Shown here piece by piece: positions 48,501 to 58,490 of a stretch of 64,000 nt of DNA (positions within the stretch are counted from its first letter, which is position 1; every line of letters starts with the position of its first letter). The notes beneath the pieces were generated by a model. The model saw only the letters and a list, made by a program, of their open reading frames with translations. It was not told where the DNA came from and made no database searches. The stretch is from the NCBI GenBank assembly GCA_002270565.1, contig NQMI01000107.1:91550-155549 (forward strand), written 5' to 3'. The translations under genes and the position numbers were made by a program. Origin of the DNA: Stenocarpella maydis. Taxonomy: Eukaryota; Ascomycota; Sordariomycetes; Diaporthales; Diaporthaceae.

Positions 48501-50359
48501 TGGTCGGCACGGCCGGTACGAGATGCCTGAGCCGCTGCCCGAGAAGAAAATTCGGCCAGCATAGTCAACGGCGTGGCACCTTCCGGGATGGATGTGAGTT
48601 CTTTCTTCGTATATTCTTGTGGGAATAGTATCAGCAGGCTTGTTGCTGCCTCTCTGACGTCGTCGAACGGATCAACCACCAGGTCCAGGATTATGCGGAC
48701 CCATTGCGGGTCTTTGTATATGATAAGTTCAGGCCCGCTGGGATACTCTTTCCCGAGCCCCAAAACTATCAGCAGGGCCTTTAGAGCAGTGCAGTGCCGC
48801 TGGTAAGACGCCGTGGGTGCCAGTTCCTGTCGAAGGAACTCCAAGTACCAGCTAAGGAATCTTTCGTGGGCCTCGAGGGTATCACGCAGCCAAGTGTCCC
48901 CAGCGTTTGATATTTCCTTAGCCCCTTTGCTTATGTGCTTGCTGGCCGTTCCTTCCTTAACTTGGGAGGCCGAAGCCTTATTCCTCATACGAGCCAGATC
49001 TTTTTCGAGTACAGAGATGGCCCCCTTGACCCTCTTGACCATGTTCTTGGAGTGGCCTAGGATTTCGTTTCGGAACTTGGCATCGGGATCCGCATAACAA
49101 GACTTGAGATGCTTCCGAATGAGCTCAAATGCCATCATTGAGTAAGGCCGTGTACTAGAGGAGGATGTTATCAGTAGAGACATGGCGAAAGAACGGACGT
49201 CGTAGGAGTTGTGCAGCAGAAAGCGCTCCAGAACCTTGGCGTCCAGCTCGACGACGGCTGACGCTTTCGTTTGACCAGGACCTGGGGGCTAGTCAGCAAT
49301 TGGAATGCAGAGTCTGCTGAGGTACGGTACTCACGAGGTTCGTCGACGATAGAGGCCTTCTTCCCAAGCTCCAGGGCAGCAAGGTGCAGCAAAGCGGCGG
49401 TGTCCATGTCGTCGCTGCTGCGGGAGTGGGTGGCTTCCTCTGGCTGGGTATAGTGGAGCTCTTTTAGCAACGCAAGGGAGAGGGCTCGATCAGACTTGAA
49501 TAAGTTTGCCAAGAAGTAATTCTTGATGCTCTCAAGCAGGCCCGGATTGGCCGCTAAGCCTGCTTCGAGCCACTCTCGGATTGTCGTCGCGTTGAGCTCT
49601 GGCGTTCTCTCCTCAGGGCAGCCACGAGATGGGGCAGGGCCATACAGGCCGCTGAGTACGACACCAAGGAGCTTCCCAGCAACCGGGCAGATATGACCCA
49701 ACTCCATCCACGAAAAGATCTCGGCCACCCACTCCCGCCATAGAATTAAAGCAGGCTGCTCGGCCAGGTCAGGCCGCACTGACCGGTACATCTGCGCCAC
49801 ATCCTCCAAAGTGAGGACGGACTTGGTAAGCATATGGTTGAGCGCGGCAATGCAGGATTTAACAAGTGGGCGAGTCGATTTCCTCGTAATAATGGCAACC
49901 ATTGTGTGGAGTAAATCTGCTCTCAACCCCCCCCTGACCTGGGCCGAGGGATTCTGTATGATCAGAAAAGATAGCAGCTCAAGGACTAATCTCATGGACC
50001 GGTGCTGGTCCTTCTCGTTCCACTCGATGAAGAAGTTGAACAGATCCTGTGAGGTTTTTTCTGAGAAAGCCCATGCCTTCAGAGCATCATAATTCGATTT
50101 TGCGCATAGCTGGACAAAACCACACAGCTTGACACATGCGTCCGCCGCGGAACCTCGAGGCTGTGACGCATTTGCAAGCAGTTGCTGGAACAGTCCCTGG
50201 GCAGACCTGGTCCTTGGACGTCAACTTTGTCGCAACAACAAGCAGAAGGCCTTTTACTGACTGAGCCAAATCTTCCTGCCGACTCGTCTGGAGCCATCTC
50301 AAGAGGTCGTTCGCATTGCTGCCAGGGCCCTGCAGTGAGGGAAACTCAGCCGGAGCCAT
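45512..50359 (-). CDS. THADA/Trm732-like protein (DUF2428), tRNA 2'-O-methylation partner
   Basis: A large alpha-solenoid protein of the THADA family. Yeast Trm732 pairs with the methyltransferase Trm7 for 2'-O-methylation of tRNA position 32. Proposed exons 50359-50258, 50196-49335 and 49281-45512 join in frame to 1577 residues. The last intron (53 bases, GTGAGT, TTGCTGACTAG branch, CCCAG) is solid. The first (61 bases, GTAAAA donor, TTGACG as weak branch) is chosen because the frame shifts between LQTSRQEDLAQS and GLFQQLLANASQ; a one-base frameshift there is the alternative. The DUF2428 core is recognisable: RRSAGIPALITAILASN, LPQVHAFNSLKEVFKSS and KSGVWAIRNCALLLLRSLMD. FFIEWNEKDQHRSMRLVLEL lies near the N-terminus. 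A start at 50404 would add 15 residues. No enzymatic motif is expected or seen. Confidence 0.88.
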
Positions 50360-50971
50360 TGCTTCGGAAGTCTCAATGTCTCGACTTGGGCAGATTCTGC
50401 ACAAGAATGGTCATGCTGTCAAAACGTTCGTACAATATCCAAGTATAGCACCAAAATCAATGATTTGGGGTTCCACTCATGAATGAAATGGAGGTATTTC
50501 TTGCCTACGGCAACTAAATGAGGGAAGAAAAAAAAGAGGCCTGCGTGCAGGCTGTGAATTTGGTAGAAGTCGAGCGACTGACTGACTGAGAGTCCTGCGG
50601 GTACGTCTCCGTACCTCGTCCCCAAGCCGAGCCTACACTAAATTTTGTAAAGCCGCCATCCCTGCTCACAGCAAGCACGGACCTCATATTGGCGCTCTAC
50701 CCTGTCTATACTACTTAAGTAAGTACCTAAGTACCTTGGATGCGCGTGGGACTGACGACGGCCGTCATCGCCTTTTGGAGCTTGCTGGGAATAATTTTTC
50801 GAGGCTGCCCAGACTAACGATCTCAACTCCAGGCTGACCTGCTCTACTCTAACACCCTGCCTCCACCCACGCAACAGCATCACGGTCATCACCGACTGCA
50901 CTGTGTGCGCCTCTTTTCATACATTCCTTCTTCTTCTTCTTATCTCGTCTTGTGTATTGCTCCTCTTCAAA
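50360..50971. promoter_or_regulatory. Bidirectional promoter between THADA-like gene and TIM23
   Basis: About 610 bases separate the divergent start codons. The region holds a nested palindrome-like GTAAGTACCTAAGTACCTTGG at 50717-50737 (ACTTAAGTAAGTACC just before it) and a C/T-rich TIM23 leader (CTTCTTCTTCTTATCTCG). Shared regulation is possible but not shown. Confidence 0.5.
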
Positions 50972-51732
50972 ATGTCTTCCCTGTGGAACGCGTTGACGGG
51001 ACAAAAGCCCAACCAGAACAAGCCAGAGCAAAACCATGCGCCGCCACCATCAGAACCCACCAGCAACTTCACGTCCTCTCCCTTCGACCCGTCCTCGGCG
51101 CAAGGTGTCGACTCCTTCCTAAACTCCTCCGCATTCGCAGATCCCTCGCAATTACACCCCCTCGCCGGCCTCAACAAGGACGCCCTCGAGTACATCACCC
51201 TCGAGGAATCCGCAGTCTCCGACCTGCCCGGCGGCCAGTCCGTACTCCCCTCGCGCGGCTTCACAGACGACCTCTGCTATGGCACTGGTATCACATACCT
51301 CACGGCGTTGTCGATAGGTGGCGCATGGGGGCTGCAGGAGGGCCTCCGGCGCAGCGCCGGCCAACCGCCCAAGCTGCGGCTGAACTCCACACTGAACGCG
51401 ATTACAAGACGAGGTCCATTCCTGGGCAACTCAGCGGGCGTCGTTGCCATCATTTACAACTGCCTCAACTCATATATTGGATACCTGCGTGGGAAGCATG
51501 ATGCGGTCAACAGCATCGCTGCGGGCTTCCTGAGTGGCGCGCTGTTCAAGAGCACAAGAGGACTGAGACCGATGGCCATCTCGGGCGGAATCGTTGCATC
51601 CGTCGCTGGTGCTTGGGCGGTAAGTCATGCACAGTCTGGCAGTTGGTGAGGAACCAGGTGATCATGACGCTGACATTACCCTAGATCGCACGGAGGACGT
51701 TCTTTCCAGTCCCGGAACATCAACACCCGTAA
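50972..51732 (+). CDS. tim23: TIM23, inner-membrane protein import channel subunit
   Basis: Two exons, 50972-51619 and 51685-51732, join phase 0 across a 65-base intron with CGCTGACATT, giving 231 residues. The N-terminal half is hydrophilic and Ser/Pro/Asn-rich (intermembrane-space receptor part). Residues of about 95-216 form the Tim17/22/23 four-helix domain: GFTDDLCYGTGITYLTALSI with the glycine pattern of helix 1, then RGPFLGNSAGVVAIIYNCLN, SYIGYLRGKHDAVNSIAAGF and LSGALFKSTRG, and finally the helix AISGGIVASVAGAWA. The last exon supplies only IARRTFFPVPEHQHP. Tim23 with Tim17 forms the presequence translocase. There is no cleavable presequence, as expected. Length is close to yeast Tim23 (222). 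Confidence 0.95.
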
Positions 51733-52477
51733 ACCAGGGCGCTATAATCTGGCGAAAACATCCTAATCCGACGAACTCTATGATGTTTACGAATAGGGAG
51801 GGGGCCTGAATGACACAAAAAGCAGCCAGCAGGGTTAGGCGCTGCGAGGCAGAGACCAGTTGATGACTTACCCTACGGAAAGCTCGATAAAGGCGGCAGT
51901 AGAGGTACCGCTGAAGGGCGATGGTTATGCGAAAAGGTGGGCTAATCCTATATTCTTGTCGGTATAGTGGCGAGCATAGCAACGGATGATCTCTCCTCAT
52001 CTCTGAAAACTTGTAACATTAGAAGGGGGGCTTCATGACCATAGAAGGCTGGGTACCATGAGTGTGTTCAGCCCGGGGAAATAGAGGGAACCAAAGCATT
52101 TCCCTACTTATTCCCCTCGATATTCCGGGCAGCTTGGCTTGCTCTGCGGGGCTCGCTCTACATCAGGGTTGCATGGGAAACTCATGGTATGTCCGTGTCT
52201 GTGTTTTGCCAGTGATTTCCACTTTCCACAACTAGCAACGGTGGCTTGTCAAGGAACTCTCTTCACACACAGTTTTATTTCCCAGTGCTCGTACCTAATG
52301 CATCACTGCACCTCCTTGGGCGTTCGTTCTTTCCAGATTTCGTAAAGCTACATGTACACTACCTCCCCCATCGCTTCCATCTGAATGAATATCTTCCTTC
52401 CCACCAACGCAAACCCAAGCCACATAACTCTCCTTGGACATTTACCAGTTTCCCACGGCCCGGAATCCGCACCAAAA
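51733..52477. other. Intergenic spacer
   Basis: Three-prime flank of TIM23 and promoter/leader of the unknown gene at 52478. The frame of that gene stays open upstream (from 52385), but the extra residues read like leader sequence. No other gene is seen. Confidence 0.5.
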
Positions 52478-53766
52478 ATGACTGCAACCGAACCCACTGA
52501 AGCTGGTGCGAGCGGTGGCGCGCGGCGCCCAGATTCTGTGGACGAAGTCCCTGTATTCACCACCCAGGAGCATCTCGACTATCTGGTTGGACTGATCGTC
52601 AACGAGTGGAAGAAGACTATGGTGAAGTGGGATGGAGCCGCCCCTTCCAACCTGGTTAATTCGATCAACAATGATGAGCTACAAATCTACAGACCTCGCG
52701 AGAACTCGGTGATCAAGTTCCGTGTAGACAAGGTACCTGATACTATCCACCACAAGGTCAACGCCCTGGAGCACATGCAGCGCATCGGCCTACCCGACCT
52801 CCCGGATCTCGTGAAGATGGCAAAGGAGGAACTTGCGAAGGACCCATTTACCGATAATCCAGACGAGAGCGGCGACGAATACCAGCTCACCTTCACTCAC
52901 TTGGTGAGACTCCCGCCTTACAAGCTGCCCTGTGTGATATCATCTGACCTCTGTGCGTTCCCCTGTAGCTCGCGGAGCTTGCCATGTGCCGAATATGTAC
53001 CGAGTATTTTGAGAAAGAGGACACAGGATTTAACTTGCCGGTTGTCTTTCTCGATGGCTCCGGCGAGATGCGGGTGAAACAGTGCCCCCTCCACCATGAC
53101 ACAGACTTTGCATCGTTCCTTGCAATAATGGACGATTATCCGCAGGAATTCAATCTCAATACCGACTGGGCAGAATCTCATTGGGAGGAGAAGATACGAG
53201 AGCTCAAGGAGGAGGGTTACGATAACCACCCCAAGCTGATAGAGGTGGAACAGCTCATCGCTGCGTGCAAGGCCACCAACTATGATGATCAACCCAAATG
53301 GATGTTTTTCAAAACCAACCAACGTATCTCCTACGCCAAACCTATCGAGAACGAGGATGACTTCAGGAAGATCCTCGAAATCGTGACCAATCCTGAAAAG
53401 AACAACCGGTTGGCATGTATGGTTAGGGTATGTCGGGTGAGACTCTTCTTGGACCCAAGTCCGCAGGTTGCCAAGCCCCACTGACATTATATACTGCAGA
53501 ATGTGGACAAGGACTTGATCCTTATCCGCGACGAGCTGGATTCCTTTGAGCTGAGTCTTGGGGAGAGTGAAATCCCCAGCGACGAGCGACCTGATGACGA
53601 GGGTGTACCTGGAGGCGTGAGCTTCACTACCAAAGACTGCTCATTTGACTTTTTGGCCAGGACTCTCGGTGCTCCTTTAAATTTTGCCGTCCTGAGCGAA
53701 GATGAAGCAAAGGAGGAAGACAAGCAGCTCCCATGGAGCTTGATGAAGAGCATCGAGAAGATTTAG
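52478..53766 (+). CDS. Unrecognised fungal protein with Cys/His cluster
   Basis: Three exons, 52478-52903, 52969-53427 and 53500-53766, join phase 0 at both introns (65 and 72 bases, branch sites TCTGACC and ACTGACA) to 383 residues. The N-terminal part has EHLDYLVGLIVNEWKKTMVK and a helical, charged body. Exon 2 opens with LAELAMCRICTEYF and about 25 residues later has KQCPLHHDTDF, giving Cys-x2-Cys ... Cys-x2-His-His spacing that could bind one zinc ion. The C-terminal exon is acidic (DRDELDSFELSLGE-like) and ends LPWSLMKSIEKI. No signal peptide or membrane helix is seen. I do not recognise a family; the zinc idea is inference from spacing only. The alternative upstream ATG in the same frame (52385) would add 31 residues. 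Confidence 0.72.
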
Positions 53767-54364
53767 TAGGTGCGCCTGGCGCCCGGGCATTCTTAATCGA
53801 CTGGACCGTTGAATTGGATACCAAAGCCGACAGTTGGATGGGGCAAGCTGGCAGTGACTACTTGGTGTATATTACCTTTTAGGAGAGAAGAATTACTTCT
53901 CAACGAGAATGGGCCGTTTTGAGGTTTGCTGTTTTATTCCTTGTGCCCTCGAGGGACCGAGGACCGAATCCACCGTTCTAGAGCATTCGTGTCTGCTGAA
54001 TTGTAGCTGATATACGCCGGCTTTGGTTTATGTTTCGAGGCATTCTCACTTGATATGAGCTCTGATAAACAAACAATCTTATCATTGATCTGAGGATCTG
54101 TTGTCAGTCCGTGTGGCCTCTAGAAAGCACGCCATCCACGTCGCTTCCCTCAAATGTGGTCACCAAATACTTTGCCCAACAGGTCGCACGCATATGAGCA
54201 ACTGAAGCACAATCTCTACCACTAATCAAACCACAACAACAAATCCGTAGCACCCAGTCTACTCGCGAACCATTCTGCTACCGACACCCACCGAGCAAAA
54301 CGTCGTCAACAGCCTGTGACTTCGAACTCAAGAATCAAGCCATTTTGCCCCAGAGACGCCCAAG
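53767..54364. other. Intergenic spacer
   Basis: About 600 bases with the 3' end of the Cys/His-cluster gene and the leader of the next gene; C/A-rich near 54190-54320. Nothing else is seen. Confidence 0.5.
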
Positions 54365-56277
54365 ATGTGTGGCTGTTTTGGTTTCGACGACGTCGAATAC
54401 GAGGGAGCGCCAAGCTACAGAAACACCACGCCGGCGTATCGGTATCACTGGAACGGACAATCGTGGGATCTCCAGCAAATCCAAGTACCTACAGTAAGTG
54501 GCTGTGGTCGTTTCTTCTTTTGTTTGCATGCTTCTGGTTGGGTTCAATGTCTTTTTTTTGTTGGTCCGTGACACGATATCGATACCTAACCCAGTAGGTA
54601 GTGACTGATGCTTCCAGTGAAGCTCCCCTCATAAACCCCCAACCCATCACCACCTCTCGAGGCAATGTGGGCCTGGACCTCTGTATATTTGTAGGCACTC
54701 TTTTACAGACTCTGCCTTTTCCTATACACTTCGATCCAGGCCCGGCCGGTTTGTCAGTCAGCCAAGCCTTCTATGGAGACCGACGCAGATCAGTCTGACG
54801 GCAACCGCATCTCCGACTCGGAGTCTAGTGATTCGTGGCAGACAATCAATTTTCCCCCTCCCCGTCCTGCCAAGATGAAGAGCACCCTTAAGCCGTCCAA
54901 GCCTCGCCGTGTCACGATCGACAGCCCTCCCGAGGAAGGCATCCAGCAGAGATACACTCATCTCGGAGGAGGTCGTCGAACCCCTACCCCCTACGCCTTT
55001 TCTCGCTACAACACCCCGGGCAAGGACGACGGCGGGGCCAGCAAGCCTCGAAAACACGACCCGCCTGTGATTGGTACCAACAGCAGTGACGCCACCACTG
55101 CTGCCACCACTGCTGCCAATACAGCCCCTCCTGGCATCGCACCCTACAACGCTCCCCCTGGCAACGTCCCTCAGCTTGGCCCCAACCAACCTTTCACCCA
55201 CACCACCTCCGCGCAACCTTTGTTCCACATCAACTCGACCACAAACTCCCCACACTTCCCGTTCCTGATCAACCAACAAGCTCAACCGCCACAGGTCCCT
55301 TTCGGCATCGCAGCCAACATGGACGGATACCAGAACGCCGTCCCAAACAGTACTGGCCTGCACTTCCAGCCGCAGGTCCCCGACACGACCCTCGGGCCAA
55401 TGACTCACATCTACCAGCCGCGCTTCGACAATGGCTGTGTTGCCTACCCTCATCCTGGCATCGTTGTATGTCAACCCTCATCCATCATTTCCGTTTACCC
55501 TCCCCCCTTGATTCCCCTTCTTACAGCTCCAATCCAGCCTGTTCGGCCTACCACCTTTACGCCCCGGCCGGTCCTCGTCGCGCCAGCTGTGGCACTGGCC
55601 CTGCCTACTGTGATAGCAAGTGCCCCAGTGTATACGACCTTGGGCTCCAAGGGCAACGACGGAATAGTTCCTCCACGCGTGCTTGCTGTGAGGCGCGTCT
55701 TGCCCCGCATTTCCCTTTGTCTTACAAGCAAAAAGCTCCTGTCGCAAACGCGCCTGCGTTCTCGTTTGGGCACTTTTGCTAACCCACCCCTCTCTCACAG
55801 GCTCCCCAAGGCGTCGCAGTTCCCATGCCGGCAGGCCCCGTCACCGCCCCCATCATGCCCGTCATCGCGCAGCAGCCCTACCCTCCGCAGCCGATGATTG
55901 TGGCCGGTGGCGCCGTGCCCCAGGGACAGCCTGTCCTCGTGCACGGAGGCCCCGTGCCCATGGGAATGGCGGGAGCGCCAACGATGCCAGGTAACTTCCC
56001 CACTCACTCCTCCCAGCTCCCCTTCCACCGCGAGCCCGCGGTGGGAATCGGACAGACGGCAGGAGAGATCGCTGCAAGCTGTATGACGAACCCTGAGCTC
56101 AACGAGCCACAGGATTTTAAGCCCGCCGACCCAAGCCCCTCGCGCATGTACATGGTCCGCCAGCTCGACGGCCAGTTCATCCAGATGCCGCGCGCCACCA
56201 TCGATTCTTTCGGAGCGGCTGCCCGCTGGTACGTCACACCTGACGGGGTCTTCTACGCAGTGCGCCTGGAGGAGTGA
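54365..56277 (+). CDS. Unrecognised Pro-rich protein with conserved-looking C-terminus
   Basis: The secure part is exons 54740-55687 and 55801-56277, joined phase 0 across a 113-base intron with GCTAACCC. These run from the start METDADQSDGN (ATG 54773) through a Pro/Thr/Asn-rich body to MYMVRQLDGQFIQMPRATID and ARWYVTPDGVFYAVRLEE, a compact globular end that I believe recurs in other Sordariomycetes. A possible 5' extension starts at 54365 (MCGCFGFDDVEYEG) and reaches 54493 at a GTAAGT donor. It can join 54740 directly, or through a small exon 54598-54690; all joins are phase 0. The extension is less certain. With it the protein would be about 520-550 residues. No domain or function is recognised. 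An intron-like stretch at 55466-55526 (GTATGT to TTACAG) would break the frame and is kept as coding. Confidence 0.6.
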
Positions 56278-56988
56278 TCAAGAAGAAAACGGCATGATGA
56301 TGACGAGAATGACGTTGCTTCGACCCGACAAAGGGGTTCTGGAGTTCTCTGCACATTCTTCTCTGAATGGTTTGGTCTAAGTAAGGGGACGCGTATTTGC
56401 ATTTGGATGATCATGAAGGACCAATTTTGGAAGGGTTAGAGGGCATCACTTGACGAAAGGCTTCTCGGGGCTGTTCTCAGGTTCCCAGCCCCTATTTTAC
56501 CGCGACTCGGCCATGAGGCCCGAATTACACAGAACGGTATTATGAAAACACATGGAAAATGTGTGGCAATCATAACTCGAATGACATCCACGTGAAACGG
56601 CCTTTCGTGATAATTGCACGTTTGTGATGGAGTGTAGTTGAGTGGAGTGCATGAGGCTGAACCGATGTTTCCGATGGGGCCCCCACAAGTTCCTGCACCA
56701 GCAGAGGCCTGTTTACACTAGTGCTGCTTGGGGTAAAGCCTGTGGCCCTGCTTGGCAAGGCGTGGGGGAGTGTACCCCAAACTGCGCCGAGGCAATGTAC
56801 TCTTTACCTAGGTACAATACAGCTTGAGTTCCCCTCGTCCTATTGCGACATCACCTCATCCCGTGTCGGGTTGCCGTTGCTGCGATTCTTTCACATCAAC
56901 CACCTGGGCACTTACTTGAAAGCCTTGAGCACGGGTGCGCCGTACTTGGCCATCTCCAACTTGTTCGTGATCAAACAGGGCCTTCCCA
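56278..56988. other. Intergenic spacer
   Basis: Three-prime flank of the Pro-rich gene and promoter of the CoA gene. CCTAGGTACAATAC lies near 56810-56823, about 170 bases before the next start codon. No gene is seen. Confidence 0.5.
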
Positions 56989-57813
56989 ATGCTGATCATA
57001 GGCCTAACCGGTGGCATTGCCACCGGCAAGTCGACGGTATCGTCCATCCTGTCGTCGCCACCGTACAACCTCCCCATCATCGATGCCGACCTCCTCGCGC
57101 GCAAGGTAGTCGAGCCAGGCACGCCGGGCTACCGCGCTATCGTCGACTACTTCGGGCCCAGCACGCCAGACCTCCTCGTGCCCGCCTCGGCAGGGATGCC
57201 CGAGGCCGGCCCGGCGGGCAAGGGCCGGCCGCTGAACCGCCCGGCGCTGGGTCGGCGGGTGTTTGGGGACTCGGCAGAGGCAAAGGAGGCCCGGGCGAGG
57301 CTGAACGGCATCGTGCACCCGGCGGTGCGCAGCGAGGCGTACCGCGCCCTGCTGTCGGCGTATCTCCGGGGCTGCTGGGCGGTGGTGTGGGACGTGCCGC
57401 TGCTGTTCGAGGTGGGCAACGACAAGCTGTGCGGGACGGTGGTGGTGGTCGCGGTGAGGGACCCGGCGGTGCAGATGGCGAGGCTGCGGGCGCGGGACCC
57501 GCACCTGAGCGCCGAGGACGCCGAGAACCGCGTGCGCAGCCAGGCGGACGTACGGCTCAAGGCGAGGAGGTGCGAGGCGAGGGGCAGGGGCAGGGGCGTG
57601 ATCGTGTGGAACGACGGGGACAAGGAGGAGCTGCGCCGCGAGGTTGACAGGGTGATGGCAGAGATCAGGGCGGGGAGCCCGTGGTGGTGGAGCACTTCGC
57701 TGTGGGTGTGTCCGCCACTGGCCGTGGCTTCTGGCATCTGGACTTTTGTGGTGAACTGTAGGACTAGTAGGAAGTGGGAGAAGGAGGAGTCGAGGGCGAA
57801 GGCGAGGCTGTGA
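56989..57813 (+). CDS. cab5: Dephospho-CoA kinase
   Basis: Catalyses ATP-dependent phosphorylation of dephospho-CoA to coenzyme A, the last step of CoA synthesis. One intronless frame of 274 residues. It opens directly with the Walker A loop (MLIIGLTGGIATGKSTVSS, residues 5-16), followed by IIDADLLARKVVEPGTPGYR (the CoA-binding DAD motif), LNGIVHPAVRSE, the VVWDVPLLFEVGN segment, and a lid region with ARLRARDPHLSAEDAENRV and RSQADVRLKARRC. A hydrophobic C-terminal segment (about 233-257, STSLWVCPPLAVASGIWTFV) could anchor the protein to a membrane, as proposed for other fungal Cab5 enzymes. The gene is more GC-rich than its neighbours. A Gly/Ala/Pro-rich insertion (about 61-84) sits between the CoA-binding region and the NGIVHP motif. 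Confidence 0.93.
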   Translation: MLIIGLTGGIATGKSTVSSILSSPPYNLPIIDADLLARKVVEPGTPGYRAIVDYFGPSTPDLLVPASAGMPEAGPAGKGRPLNRPALGRRVFGDSAEAKEARARLNGIVHPAVRSEAYRALLSAYLRGCWAVVWDVPLLFEVGNDKLCGTVVVVAVRDPAVQMARLRARDPHLSAEDAENRVRSQADVRLKARRCEARGRGRGVIVWNDGDKEELRREVDRVMAEIRAGSPWWWSTSLWVCPPLAVASGIWTFVVNCRTSRKWEKEESRAKARL

Positions 57814-58490
57814 AGGCTCTACACACAGGCAGGGCTGCTGCCATCTTGGGGTGTGGGAGGCGAGGCAAGATGCAGAACAGATATCATATCCGCGGCAAAA
57901 GATACGGGGGCAGGGGAGGCATACTAATTTCCAATCGGCGTCTCAAGGGGGTCTTTTCTCTTTCTATTCTGTCAGTGGCTTTATTCCAGGTCCCATGGCC
58001 GGTACTCATCGATCCAGTGACGGGGACCGAAGCACCTGGCCTTGCGAACTTGGTCGGCAATCCAGGAAGCCCCGAGACATTGGAGCAGACTGGGAATGCC
58101 GCCAGGCGCTCTTCCTTCCAATTGCAGGTTCCATCTGAACAGTTGATTTCATTCCATAATCGGCAACTGCAGGTCGACGTCGGGTACCTCACGCACCTAC
58201 CCTGGGCCACTTCAGCAGCAGCTTTGGGCGGTAGCCAGCCTGGACGTAGGCAACAAGCCCTCAACTGGTGCCCATCCAGGTCGTCCTTACACCACCACAC
58301 CATACTGCAGACCCAACCGTCTCCTGCCCAGGTGGTTTTTGCACCAAGATCCCCTTTAGCGCAAGACATCACGAGTCCTCGAGGCACTTTTGTATTCCCC
58401 TTCTGCATATCCTCCAAGCATTCCAAAATTACTTGCGCTACTACTCGCTCTCCTTCCCCTACCAGCCTGCCGCTCAGGGAGCTCAGCATC
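57814..58490. other. Intergenic spacer / leader of the GW-rich gene
   Basis: About 680 bases. The frame of the downstream gene is open through most of it (from 57774), but the translation lacks coherence and includes what looks like a C/T-rich leader ending GCTCAGCATC just before ATG 58491, so I treat it as untranslated. Confidence 0.5.

Noticed and set aside
55466..55526. Possible 61-base intron (GTATGT to TTACAG) in the Pro-rich gene
   Set aside because: Removing it leaves the following exon out of phase with the secure next exon, and no branch site is visible, while the unspliced frame stays open.
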